Assembly (NCBI GenBank): GCA_045123185.1
Contig: JBGVIL010000178.1
Coordinates: forward strand, 1-64,000
Length of the DNA stretch: 64,000 nucleotides
Direction: 5' to 3'
Origin: UBA1231 sp045123185
Lineage (GTDB): Bacteria > Bacillota_I > Bacilli_A > ML615J-28 > CAG-313
Below, piece by piece: positions 1 to 6,049 of the stretch. The notes under the pieces were generated by a model. That model searched no databases, was not told where the DNA came from, and saw only the letters and a program-made list of their open reading frames with translations. Within the stretch, counting starts at the first letter, position 1; each line of letters starts with the position of its first letter. A program made the position numbers and the translations under genes.

Positions 1-111
1 ATACCAAAGGAGAACTAATCATTATTGGTTAGATGTGGACAAATGGGCAACATCAGTAAATGTTGTGTTACTTAGGTAACTTCGGTGATTCAAATTCACC
101 TCACCCAACCA
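1..111 (+). tRNA. Partial tRNA-Tyr-like gene, copy 1 of 3
   Basis: The 5' acceptor strand lies outside the window; only its last base is present. The T arm (GGTGA, TTCAAAT, TCACC) spans 84-100. The 3' acceptor strand TCACCCA (101-107), discriminator A108 and an encoded CCA (109-111) are clear. The core TGTGGACAAATGGG, GTAAA loop and long variable arm resemble bacterial tRNA-Tyr(GUA). Two features are odd: an extra hairpin (CTAATC/GGTTAG) in the D arm, and an anticodon loop that reads as eight bases (TCAGTAAA) rather than seven. It is nearly identical to the copies at 206 and 418. Confidence 0.75.
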
Positions 112-114
112 AAA

Positions 115-194
115 GGTAACTTACAGCAAGTTAATTTATTAAATATTGTATAGGACTAATTTTGTAAATTACACTTCTAAAAACAAAAGTTACC
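115..194 (+). ncRNA. Inverted-repeat spacer element, copy 1
   Basis: GGTAACTT (115-122) pairs perfectly with AAGTTACC (187-194). The left arm is followed by CAGCAA and the right arm by GA. The same layout recurs after each of the next two tRNA-like genes, with compensating base changes in the stem. It may be a processing stem between tRNAs or a separate structured RNA. The inner bases show no convincing cloverleaf. Confidence 0.45.
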
Positions 195-205
195 GAACTT
201 ATTTT

Positions 206-322
206 TGAGCAATACCAAAGGAGAACTAATCATTATTGGTTAGATGTGGACAAATGGGCAACATCAGTAAATGTTGTGTTACTTAGGTAACTTCGGTGAT
301 TCAAATTCACCTTGCTCAACCA
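206..322 (+). tRNA. tRNA-Tyr-like gene with D-arm insertion, copy 2 of 3
   Basis: Acceptor TGAGCAA (206-212) pairs perfectly with TTGCTCA (312-318), then discriminator A319 and an encoded CCA (320-322). The T arm GGTGA/TCACC carries TTCAAAT. The anticodon stem CAACA/TGTTG encloses eight bases, TCAGTAAA, that include GTA. The body is 114 nt without CCA, much longer than a normal tyrosine tRNA, because a 6-bp hairpin (CTAATC, ATTATT loop, GGTTAG) sits inside the D arm. The acceptor stem differs from the other copies but stays fully paired, which argues for a functional RNA. The identity as Tyr is inferred from the core and the long variable arm. Confidence 0.8.
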
Positions 323-326
323 ATAA

Positions 327-402
327 GGGAACATACAGCAAATTAATAATATATTAATATAATTACATAACATCTATTATTTCTTTCTGATTAAATGTTC
401 CC
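327..402 (+). ncRNA. Inverted-repeat spacer element, copy 2
   Basis: GGGAACAT (327-334) pairs with ATGTTCCC (395-402). Compared with copy 1 both arms changed together, so pairing is kept. CAGCAA follows the left arm and GA follows the right arm, as in copy 1. The interior contains a small AT hairpin (ATTAATA/TATTAAT). The function is not known. Confidence 0.45.
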
Positions 403-417
403 GATATGATATTTTTT

Positions 418-530
418 TGAGGGATACCAAAGGAGAACTAATCATTATTGGTTAGATGTGGACAAATGGGCAACATCGTAAATGTTGTGTCACTCATGTG
501 GCTTCGGAGATTCAAATTCTTCTCCCTCAA
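418..530 (+). tRNA. tRNA-Tyr-like gene with D-arm insertion, copy 3 of 3
   Basis: Acceptor TGAGGGA (418-424) pairs with TCCCTCA (523-529), discriminator A530. The T arm GGAGA/TCTTC has one G-U pair. The anticodon loop here is the normal seven bases, TCGTAAA, placing GTA at 34-36, but position 33 is C where U is almost universal. The D-arm hairpin is the same as in copies 1 and 2. CCA is not encoded (CAA follows the discriminator). The body is 113 nt. Confidence 0.78.
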
Positions 531-537
531 CAACAAA

Positions 538-599
538 GGTAACTTTCAGCAAAAATATATCTTATTTGGTTGCCAATCAAAAGCATAGATAATGTTACC
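538..599 (+). ncRNA. Inverted-repeat spacer element, copy 3
   Basis: GGTAAC (538-543) pairs with GTTACC (594-599). As in copies 1 and 2, CAGCAA lies just after the left arm and GA just after the right arm. The stem is one or two pairs shorter and the interior is unrelated in sequence. It sits between the third tRNA-like gene and the CAT tRNA. Confidence 0.4.
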
Positions 600-613
600 G
601 AAGATATTTGCTA

Positions 614-687
614 GGATCCATAACTCAGTCGGTCAGAGTAGCACACTCATAATGTGAAGGTCGTAGGTTCAAGCCCTACTGGATCCA
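614..687 (+). tRNA. tRNA with CAT anticodon (Met, or Ile if C34 is modified)
   Basis: A standard 74-nt cloverleaf. Acceptor GGATCCA/TGGATCC is perfect, D stem ACTC/GAGT, anticodon loop CTCATAA with CAT at 34-36, T arm GTAGG/CCTAC with loop TTCAAGC, discriminator A687. CCA is not encoded. The outermost anticodon-stem pair is a G/A mismatch. An elongator Met and a lysidine-type Ile tRNA cannot be told apart by anticodon alone. Confidence 0.92.
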
Positions 688-704
688 CTAAAAAAATATT
701 TATA

Positions 705-1145
705 ATGAAAATAAAATATCAAAATAAATATGGTAAAAGAATTATTTTGAAATGTGATTTTTGTGGTGAGGTTTATGAAACATTAGAAATAAAAGCAAAA
801 AATAAAAACAATCATTTTTGCTCAACAGAATGTTATTTAAATTTTAAAAAACAAAACGCAAAATATAAAACTATTGAAGATATAAAATTAAGAAATAAAT
901 TATATCAAAAAAAGAATAAATATGGTATAACTGAAGAAGAATATAATAAATTATTTGAAGAACAAAATAATAAATGTGCTATTTGTGATACTCCTTTTGA
1001 AGAAACAAAAGGTTTTGTTGACCATGACCATTTAACAAAAAAAGTTAGAGGTATTTTATGCACAAGATGCAATACATTATTAGGTATGGCAAGAGATAAT
1101 GTAAATATTTTACAAAATGCTATATCTTATCTTCAAAAAAATTAA
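705..1145 (+). CDS. Endonuclease VII-like HNH nuclease
   Basis: A 146-residue protein of the recombination endonuclease VII family, often found in phages as free-standing homing or junction-resolving nucleases. Two Cys pairs near the N terminus (C17/C20, C39/C43) look like a zinc ribbon. The catalytic part has C91xxC94, the DHDH motif at 107-110 and C119xxC122, followed by the typical helix LLGMARDN. I start at the ATG at 705, because a start at 654 would lie inside the tRNA. It sits 17 bp after the CAT tRNA, so it may be a mobile gene linked to the tRNA cluster. Confidence 0.88.
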   Translation: MKIKYQNKYGKRIILKCDFCGEVYETLEIKAKNKNNHFCSTECYLNFKKQNAKYKTIEDIKLRNKLYQKKNKYGITEEEYNKLFEEQNNKCAICDTPFEETKGFVDHDHLTKKVRGILCTRCNTLLGMARDNVNILQNAISYLQKN

Positions 1146-1244
1146 TTATAAAAAGGAATTCTATAAGAAAATTATCTCATAATAGACTCTTGTTAGATAG
1201 GGGTTGAAATGAAGCGTAATCATAGTTGTTTAATTGTTATTACT

Positions 1245-1282
1245 AATCCTACATTGCTTGTGAAAGTAGTGTAGGATTTTTT
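1245..1282 (+). terminator. Rho-independent terminator
   Basis: AATCCTACA (1245-1253) pairs with TGTAGGATT (1270-1278), followed by a T run. It closes the tRNA/endonuclease unit. Apart from this hairpin, a 39-base repeat and the promoter at 1401, I see nothing in the gap 1146-1476. Confidence 0.75.
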
Positions 1283-1298
1283 GTATACTATGATTTAT

Positions 1299-1337
1299 AT
1301 ATTGTAAAATAAAAAATTATTTGATATATCCAAATTT
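1299..1337 (+). repeat. 39-base direct repeat, copy 1
   Basis: The 39 bases beginning ATATTGTAAAAT and ending TATCCAAATTT recur exactly at 5750-5788. Both copies lie downstream of a terminator and upstream of a host-type promoter. Confidence 0.85.
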
Positions 1338-1400
1338 ATTATACATTATTTTTATATGCTTTACAACATACTAAATTTATATTAAATTGTTTGGGAGTTA

Positions 1401-1432
1401 TTTGTTTATTACATATAAATGTACTATCTTTG
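1401..1432 (+). promoter_or_regulatory. Bacteroidota -33/-7 promoter
   Basis: TTTG at 1401-1404, 20-base spacer, TATCTTTG at 1425-1432. It reads into the gene at 1477 after an A-rich leader. Confidence 0.8.
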
Positions 1433-1476
1433 TACCATATTAATAAAGGTATTAACAATTTAAACAATTATATTAT

Positions 1477-1854
1477 ATGAAAAGAAATTACTATTATTTA
1501 GGCACAAAAATTCAACTCGGTGAATATAATGAAATGGTTAAAATCTTAAGAAATAGTTGTATTAGCCTTATTAAAGAAGTGTTAAAAAAACTTAATAAAG
1601 ATAATGATTTTAATGAAATTACATTGAATCTTTCATCTAAAAATATTGAAGTATGTTATTATTATGGTGGTGTTGTACAATATAAAAATAACATAGAAGA
1701 AATATATTTTAATGAAGATAATGAAATTATGATTTCAAATGAAGATAATTTTGATATATTATTGGATGATTGTATAAATGAAACCATTATTAATATTGGT
1801 GAAGCAATTATTTCAATGATTGATAATGATGAAATTAATTTTGAAAATAATTAA
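1477..1854 (+). CDS. Small acidic protein of unknown function
   Basis: A 125-residue protein that I do not recognise. It has a basic N terminus, a predicted helix around residues 15-43, alternating hydrophobic residues suggesting strands near 45-75, and a strongly acidic second half ending in a hydrophobic helix (about 100-117). This plan (helix, strands, acidic loop, final helix) is shared with the proteins at 1923, 2624 and 3058, which may be distant relatives. The start ATG follows the leader that ends ACAATTATATTAT, like its neighbours. It has its own host-type promoter at 1401. Confidence 0.8.
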   Translation: MKRNYYYLGTKIQLGEYNEMVKILRNSCISLIKEVLKKLNKDNDFNEITLNLSSKNIEVCYYYGGVVQYKNNIEEIYFNEDNEIMISNEDNFDILLDDCINETIINIGEAIISMIDNDEINFENN

Positions 1855-1862
1855 TTGATTCC

Positions 1863-1893
1863 TTGCATATATCAATTAAATGTATTATCTTTG
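1863..1893 (+). promoter_or_regulatory. Bacteroidota -33/-7 promoter
   Basis: TTG at 1863-1865, 20-base spacer, TATCTTTG at 1886-1893. It serves the operon that starts at 1923. Confidence 0.8.
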
Positions 1894-1922
1894 CATTAAC
1901 AAATTAAAAGCATTAAACAATT

Positions 1923-2225
1923 ATGATACCAATAGAACAAATGTTAAATATACAATCTTCAATAGATGTATGTAAAAAAGATTTAATTGACGCAATTAAT
2001 AATTATGGTGATTGTGATATTAAATTTAATATGATTATTGATATTGACGGTAAAAATGAAATAGATAGGGTAAATGTTACAAACATTTCAAAAGGAAGAA
2101 TAACATATATTAACCCTAATATTATTCCAAGTGAAGAGGATGAAGATTTACATTTATTAACCATAAATGAATTATATGAGATTTTTTCAAATTTGGTTGA
2201 AAATGAAAGAGTAACAAAAGAATAA
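1923..2225 (+). CDS. Small acidic protein of unknown function
   Basis: A 100-residue acidic protein, first gene after the promoter at 1863. The middle (residues 35-60) alternates polar and hydrophobic residues as in a beta sheet, and the C terminus has the pattern LTINELYEIFSNLV, which resembles the final helix of the proteins at 2624 and 3058. No catalytic motif is visible. The next gene begins 2 bases after its stop, so the two are probably co-translated. Confidence 0.78.
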   Translation: MIPIEQMLNIQSSIDVCKKDLIDAINNYGDCDIKFNMIIDIDGKNEIDRVNVTNISKGRITYINPNIIPSEEDEDLHLLTINELYEIFSNLVENERVTKE

Positions 2226-2227
2226 CT

Positions 2228-2611
2228 ATGGAAGCGAAAAAGTTTGCAAGAAGAATTGAAGAAAACTTCTTTACAAAGGATAATAAGTTAAATGGTACAT
2301 ATTGGTTAGCATTTAAGGACATTCTTAAACTAAAAGAGGGTAGAAATGAGTTTACTTATGCTAAATCTATTGTCAAGCATAAAACATTGCTTGATAAGAT
2401 AGGTATTGCTTATGAAGTTGGAAAACGCAAATATGGTAGAGCAACCATTTGGTATATAGAACTTGACACAAAGGGATATAATCAAATGAAAGATTTTATC
2501 TTTGAATATAATAAATACCAACAATTTGCAAAGGAAACAAATTTGGAACATAGATATAAGGATGATGATATTATTACTCTTATAGCAGACGGAATATATT
2601 GTAACATTTAA
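2228..2611 (+). CDS. Hypothetical basic protein
   Basis: A 127-residue protein rich in Lys, Tyr and Phe, unlike its acidic neighbours. A stretch near residues 28-75 (DILKLKEGRNEF, then GKRKYGRATIWY) has the helix-then-hairpin look of a winged helix, but this is only an impression. It starts 2 bases after the stop of the preceding gene and is followed 12 bases later by the next gene, so it belongs to the operon 1923-2992. Function unknown. Confidence 0.78.
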   Translation: MEAKKFARRIEENFFTKDNKLNGTYWLAFKDILKLKEGRNEFTYAKSIVKHKTLLDKIGIAYEVGKRKYGRATIWYIELDTKGYNQMKDFIFEYNKYQQFAKETNLEHRYKDDDIITLIADGIYCNI

Positions 2612-2623
2612 AAATTTAAAATT

Positions 2624-2992
2624 ATGAGAAACGAATTAAATAAGGTATTAAACCAAACAAAGGAACATATCACAAATTATTTGGCTGATATATACAAACA
2701 TTATAATAATGGTTTATTACCAAATTGGGAAGAGGAAGAAGAAATTGTATTAACAAATGAAGAAATAGGTAATATTACCATTGAAATAGAAACTGACCGA
2801 TTTAAAAATGATGATAATGTTATTATCCTTGAAAAGGAAAAACAAGTAATTGAAAAGTTTATTGTTACTTTGGATTATAATTTATTTTTCATTTGTGATG
2901 ATAATGAATATTCATGGGGAGAAGTTAGTGCAGATGAATTAATTGGTATTTTTGAATTTATTAGAAAAAAATATAAGAAAATATTTGGATAA
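2624..2992 (+). CDS. Small acidic protein of unknown function
   Basis: A 122-residue protein with a helical N terminus, a run of Glu at about 36-43, two strand-like segments (NITIEIETD and KFIVTLDY), an acidic turn (DDNEYSWGEVSAD) and a final helix. The turn and helix correspond to DDDENYSVEIGDISIETL in the protein at 3058, which supports distant relationship. It is the last gene of the operon from the promoter at 1863. Function unknown. Confidence 0.8.
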   Translation: MRNELNKVLNQTKEHITNYLADIYKHYNNGLLPNWEEEEEIVLTNEEIGNITIEIETDRFKNDDNVIILEKEKQVIEKFIVTLDYNLFFICDDNEYSWGEVSADELIGIFEFIRKKYKKIFG

Positions 2993-3015
2993 TTCAATTA
3001 TATGTGTTATCTTTG
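2984..3015 (+). promoter_or_regulatory. Bacteroidota -33/-7 promoter
   Basis: TTTG at 2984-2987 lies in the last codons of the preceding gene; 20-base spacer; TATCTTTG at 3008-3015. It drives the gene at 3058. Confidence 0.8.
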
Positions 3016-3057
3016 CATCAGATAAAAGAAATAATAACAATTAAAAGATAAACGATT

Positions 3058-3387
3058 ATGAATAACAAATTTCAAAACATTAGAGAAACATTCTACAATC
3101 AGTATAATAAAACTATTGAAGAACTTGAATCAATGATGATTGAAATGTTGAAAAACAATAACAATCTAATTGAAATTGAAATAGGTGTTACTTGTAATGC
3201 TCCAAATTATGATGATGAATGGGATGAACCATTTATGTTAATAACAAAGATAAAATTAGAAACATTAAACGATGGGGAATCAATCGGTTTTTATGATGAT
3301 GATGAAAATTATTCAGTTGAAATTGGAGATATTTCTATTGAAACATTGTTTGTCATTGTTGAAGAAATGCTTAAACAAATAAATTAA
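3058..3387 (+). CDS. Small acidic protein of unknown function
   Basis: A 109-residue protein, about one third acidic in the second half. It has an N-terminal helix (residues 5-33), a strand region with an acidic insert, the segment DDDENYSVEIGD and a C-terminal helix. It shares this layout with the proteins at 1477, 1923 and 2624. It has its own promoter at 2984 and is followed by the gene at 3413 in the same direction. No known function. Confidence 0.8.
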   Translation: MNNKFQNIRETFYNQYNKTIEELESMMIEMLKNNNNLIEIEIGVTCNAPNYDDEWDEPFMLITKIKLETLNDGESIGFYDDDENYSVEIGDISIETLFVIVEEMLKQIN

Positions 3388-3412
3388 AAATAATTACTAA
3401 AAAAAATTCATT

Positions 3413-3922
3413 ATGAGAACATTAGAAGAAGTAAAAGTATTGTTGGAAGATAATACTAATTGGGGTGAAATCTTAAAAGATGTTGTTATCCAAAAGTTTG
3501 GTGAAAATAAGGTTGTTAGCCTTACACATGGTGAATATTCACATTCATTGGGTGACCCAGATGCTTTCCTAAAATCAGTGATAGTTTCAAATGGAAATAT
3601 TTTTGTTTACCATGAAAGTGTTTATGGTGGTGATGTTGATGGGTTTGAATTTGGTTTGTTAAAAATAAATGAAGATGATGAAACTAATGAAGATGATGAA
3701 GAAGATGAATCTGATGAAGATGTTTATGCTTCACAAAATGCATTGAAAGAATTTGTAAATACTCTTATCAATGGTAAAGATAACGATTATGAAATTGAAT
3801 ATGACTTTGATAATGAAATGACCAAAGAAGAAATGTCAATAAAATGTTCATATTGGATTGATGAGTACCATGATGAAATAAAAGAAATTGTAAAAAATGG
3901 AAAAGGTTATTTATATAATTAA
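3413..3922 (+). CDS. Acidic protein with a Glu/Asp run
   Basis: A 169-residue protein. Residues 1-80 look folded (LTHGEYSHSLGDPDAF, then VYHESVYGGDVDGFEF), followed by a nearly uninterrupted acidic segment around residues 84-103 and a C-terminal helical part. The charge could suit a DNA-mimic or a binding protein for a basic partner, but nothing in the sequence proves it. It follows the gene at 3058 by 25 bases and probably shares its promoter. Confidence 0.8.
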   Translation: MRTLEEVKVLLEDNTNWGEILKDVVIQKFGENKVVSLTHGEYSHSLGDPDAFLKSVIVSNGNIFVYHESVYGGDVDGFEFGLLKINEDDETNEDDEEDESDEDVYASQNALKEFVNTLINGKDNDYEIEYDFDNEMTKEEMSIKCSYWIDEYHDEIKEIVKNGKGYLYN

Positions 3923-3940
3923 AAAATAATCATTAAAAAA

Positions 3941-3972
3941 TTTGGTAATGTGAAAATAAACCATTATCTTTG
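3941..3972 (+). promoter_or_regulatory. Bacteroidota -33/-7 promoter
   Basis: TTTG at 3941-3944, 20-base spacer, TATCTTTG at 3965-3972. It reads into the gene at 4015. Confidence 0.8.
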
Positions 3973-4014
3973 CATTACCAAATTAAAAGTAATAACAATT
4001 AAAAATAAATGATC

Positions 4015-4215
4015 ATGGATATTAACAAAATTAATTGGGAATCTTTAAAAGAAGATACACAAGTAGCAATAGACAATGAATTGACATGGAATAGTCTTTA
4101 TTGTGTTGAAAATGTTGCTTCACTTGAACAAGACTTGCAATACATTGAAGAAAAGAATGTAAAAGCATTGAAAGAAAAATATGGTGAAGAATTTTTCAAT
4201 GATTTTTTTGATTAA
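4015..4215 (+). CDS. Small acidic hypothetical protein
   Basis: A 66-residue acidic protein, MDINKINWESL and onward, predicted mostly helical. An ATG two codons upstream (4009) is also possible. I prefer 4015 because nearby genes have the start after leaders ending in GATT or AATC, and GATC immediately precedes this ATG. It is a single-gene unit between promoters at 3941 and 4246. Function unknown. Confidence 0.7.
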   Translation: MDINKINWESLKEDTQVAIDNELTWNSLYCVENVASLEQDLQYIEEKNVKALKEKYGEEFFNDFFD

Positions 4216-4245
4216 AAAAAAATAATAAAAAAATTGATTAAAAAC

Positions 4246-4276
4246 TTGCATATATCAAAATAAAGTATTATCTTTG
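4246..4276 (+). promoter_or_regulatory. Bacteroidota -33/-7 promoter
   Basis: TTG at 4246-4248, 20-base spacer, TATCTTTG at 4269-4276. It serves the gene at 4329. Confidence 0.8.
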
Positions 4277-4328
4277 TATCAGAAATAAAACAAATAACTT
4301 AATATTAACTTTTTAAAAAAGAATAACT

Positions 4329-4760
4329 ATGGCAGCAAAGAAATTGACAAGAGAAGAAATGGTAAATTACATCAAGAAGAATTTGAGTGTATTCCAACCA
4401 AGAGCAAAGGCAGATGCAAACAAGTTTGACAAGTACGAAAGTGCAGATGATACTACATTGGTAGGTTTGTACAAGGTAATTCAAGGTTGTGTAAGACGCA
4501 AGAATCAACGTGAAGCAGCAGTGAATGAAACAACTGCAACACCAAGTGAAAAGAAGTCAAACAAGAAGAATGACATCTTCAAGAAGTTTGGTTTGGATAA
4601 GGGTGCAGATTTGGTTACATTGCAATCTTACTTGAAAGATGCAAATTCTTTGGTTGAATCAATCAACGCAAGAATTACAACACACAAGACTAACCGAAAG
4701 GCAGAACTTGAAAAGCAACTTGAAAAGGTGCAAAAGGAACTTGAAGCATTTGCAGAATAA
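4329..4760 (+). CDS. Basic helical protein, probably highly expressed
   Basis: A 143-residue Lys-rich protein, almost entirely helical by inspection. Residues 110-143 form a likely coiled coil. Residues 4-53 could bind nucleic acid (KLTREEMVNYIKKNL, then VRRKNQRE), which is inference. Its codon use differs from its neighbours: lysine is mostly AAG and leucine often TTG, while surrounding genes use AAA and TTA. This suggests selection for high expression or a separate origin. It has its own promoter (4246) and terminator (4783). Confidence 0.85.
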   Translation: MAAKKLTREEMVNYIKKNLSVFQPRAKADANKFDKYESADDTTLVGLYKVIQGCVRRKNQREAAVNETTATPSEKKSNKKNDIFKKFGLDKGADLVTLQSYLKDANSLVESINARITTHKTNRKAELEKQLEKVQKELEAFAE

Positions 4761-4782
4761 TGAAATTGTGTTAAACTAAATA

Positions 4783-4820
4783 AAAAAGTGAAATTACATT
4801 TGGTAGTTTCACTTTTTTTT
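4783..4820 (+). terminator. Terminator overlapping the next promoter
   Basis: AAAAAGTGAAA (4783-4793) pairs with TTTCACTTTTT (4807-4817) and runs into more T. Its loop contains TTTG (4799-4802), the -33 box of the downstream promoter, so one sequence ends one unit and starts the next. Confidence 0.8.
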
Positions 4821-4830
4821 CTTATCTTTG
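4799..4830 (+). promoter_or_regulatory. Bacteroidota -33/-7 promoter nested in a terminator
   Basis: TTTG at 4799-4802 in the terminator loop, 20-base spacer formed by the 3' arm and T tract, TATCTTTG at 4823-4830. It drives the gene at 4877. Confidence 0.8.
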
Positions 4831-4876
4831 TACCATAATAATAAAACAAGTAATAACAATTAAAATTTAAACAATC

Positions 4877-5503
4877 ATGGGAAGAAATATTGATACTATC
4901 TATTTGACTAATCAATTTAAGAAGTATAATACTTTGTATTTCAATGGTATTTTACCATTGCCAAAATTTATTGTTACAAATACAAAACACACATTAGGAC
5001 AATATAGATATAGAAAATATGAAGTATTTAATAAGCATACAATTTGTGTTACTAATTATTATGATATAGATGATAAAAAGATTGATAACATCTTGATACA
5101 TGAAATGATACACTATTATTTGAGATTTACCAATAATAGAGATACAACCGCACATGGAACACAATTTAAAATGGAATGTGCAAGAATTAACAAATATGGT
5201 TGGAATCTATCAAGATGCACAAGTATTACTGATTGGAAACCAAAAGTAGAACCTAAAAAGGTAAATAAAACATATCATATTTGTATATATCAATATAATA
5301 ATGGTAAATCATTTATATTTAGATATAGTGAAACAAAAAGAAATATGTATGAAGATTGGATGAAATTAAGAAAAGTAAAATATAAATTCTTCACTTCTAA
5401 CAATCCATTTTTTGAAAAATTTACTTCATGTAGAAGTAGAGTAATTGGATATTATACATATCAATTTGAAGAACTAAAACAATACGAAAAATTATTAGAA
5501 TAA
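4877..5503 (+). CDS. SprT-like zinc metalloprotein
   Basis: A 208-residue protein of the SprT/Spartan-like zincin family. Zinc site: HEMIH at 75-79, with a likely third ligand H93 in the AHGTQFK segment, as in the family. The N terminus (YNTLYFNGILPLP) is the usual SprT opening. Cellular relatives digest DNA-protein crosslinks; the role in phages is not established. Residues 130-208 are basic and Tyr-rich and could bind DNA, which is inference. It has its own promoter at 4799, and a 36-codon membrane peptide follows. Confidence 0.85.
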   Translation: MGRNIDTIYLTNQFKKYNTLYFNGILPLPKFIVTNTKHTLGQYRYRKYEVFNKHTICVTNYYDIDDKKIDNILIHEMIHYYLRFTNNRDTTAHGTQFKMECARINKYGWNLSRCTSITDWKPKVEPKKVNKTYHICIYQYNNGKSFIFRYSETKRNMYEDWMKLRKVKYKFFTSNNPFFEKFTSCRSRVIGYYTYQFEELKQYEKLLE

Positions 5504-5516
5504 TAATAAATAAAAT

Positions 5517-5627
5517 ATGAAAACATTAAAAGAATTATTTAACATGTTATATCATACCATAATGGCAATGGAAGGATATATGATATTAGTGTTTATTATT
5601 TTATTCCTATACCTATTTGTAGTATAA
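5517..5627 (+). CDS. Small membrane peptide
   Basis: A 36-residue ORF whose second half (MILVFIILFLYLFVV) is a clear transmembrane segment. It begins 13 bases after the stop of the SprT-like gene with a similar A-rich leader, so it is probably translated from the same message. Function unknown. Small single-pass proteins of this type are common in phage early regions. Confidence 0.55.
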   Translation: MKTLKELFNMLYHTIMAMEGYMILVFIILFLYLFVV

Positions 5628-5680
5628 AATACAAAATAACACTATTTTAAGGCTCTCTATCGAAAGATAAATGAAAAGGT

Positions 5681-5731
5681 AATAAAGACATCTAAGAAGT
5701 ATAAAAATTCTCTTAAATGTCTTTATTTTTT
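5681..5731 (+). terminator. Rho-independent terminator
   Basis: AATAAAGACAT (5681-5691) pairs with ATGTCTTTATT (5717-5727), then T. It ends the unit 4877-5627. The rest of the gap 5628-6049 holds only the 39-base repeat at 5750 and the promoter at 5981. Confidence 0.75.
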
Positions 5732-5749
5732 ATATACCTATTATGTTAC

Positions 5750-5788
5750 ATATTGTAAAATAAAAAATTATTTGATATATCCAAATTT
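5750..5788 (+). repeat. 39-base direct repeat, copy 2
   Basis: Exact copy of 1299-1337. It lies between a terminator and the promoter at 5981. Confidence 0.85.
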
Positions 5789-5980
5789 TTAATAAGAAAA
5801 ATTATATGTTATATAACATAAAAAATAAATAAGAAAAAATTTGTATATTAAAAAAAATATTTGTATTTTTGTAATGGACTTTTAGAAATAAATGTTAAAG
5901 AATATTAAATAAGAGTTAAATATATTAATTTATTTCCTTATTAAATATTTTATATATGAGTGACATTTTTCCTTAATATG

Positions 5981-6012
5981 TTTGTATATTACAAATATTA
6001 TTGCTACATTTG
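5981..6012 (+). promoter_or_regulatory. Bacteroidota -33/-7 promoter
   Basis: TTTG at 5981-5984, 20-base spacer, TACATTTG at 6005-6012. It reads into the Gp88 gene at 6050. Confidence 0.8.
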
Positions 6013-6049
6013 CATAGTGAAAGTAATAACAATTAAAAACAAAAATTAT

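Noticed and set aside
115..194. Interpretation of the spacer stem as another tRNA
   Set aside because: No T arm (GGTTCNANNCC pattern) or consistent D arm is visible in any of the three copies.
654..704. Upstream extension of the endonuclease VII-like frame
   Set aside because: The extra codons lie inside the CAT tRNA gene; the ATG at 705 fits the family start.
3662..3720. Asp/Glu run in the protein at 3413 as proof of a DNA mimic
   Set aside because: Acidic low-complexity segments are common and no anti-restriction family signature is present.
5960..6049. Longer start for the Gp88 gene
   Set aside because: It begins before the promoter's -7 box at 6005-6012, so it could not be on the transcript.
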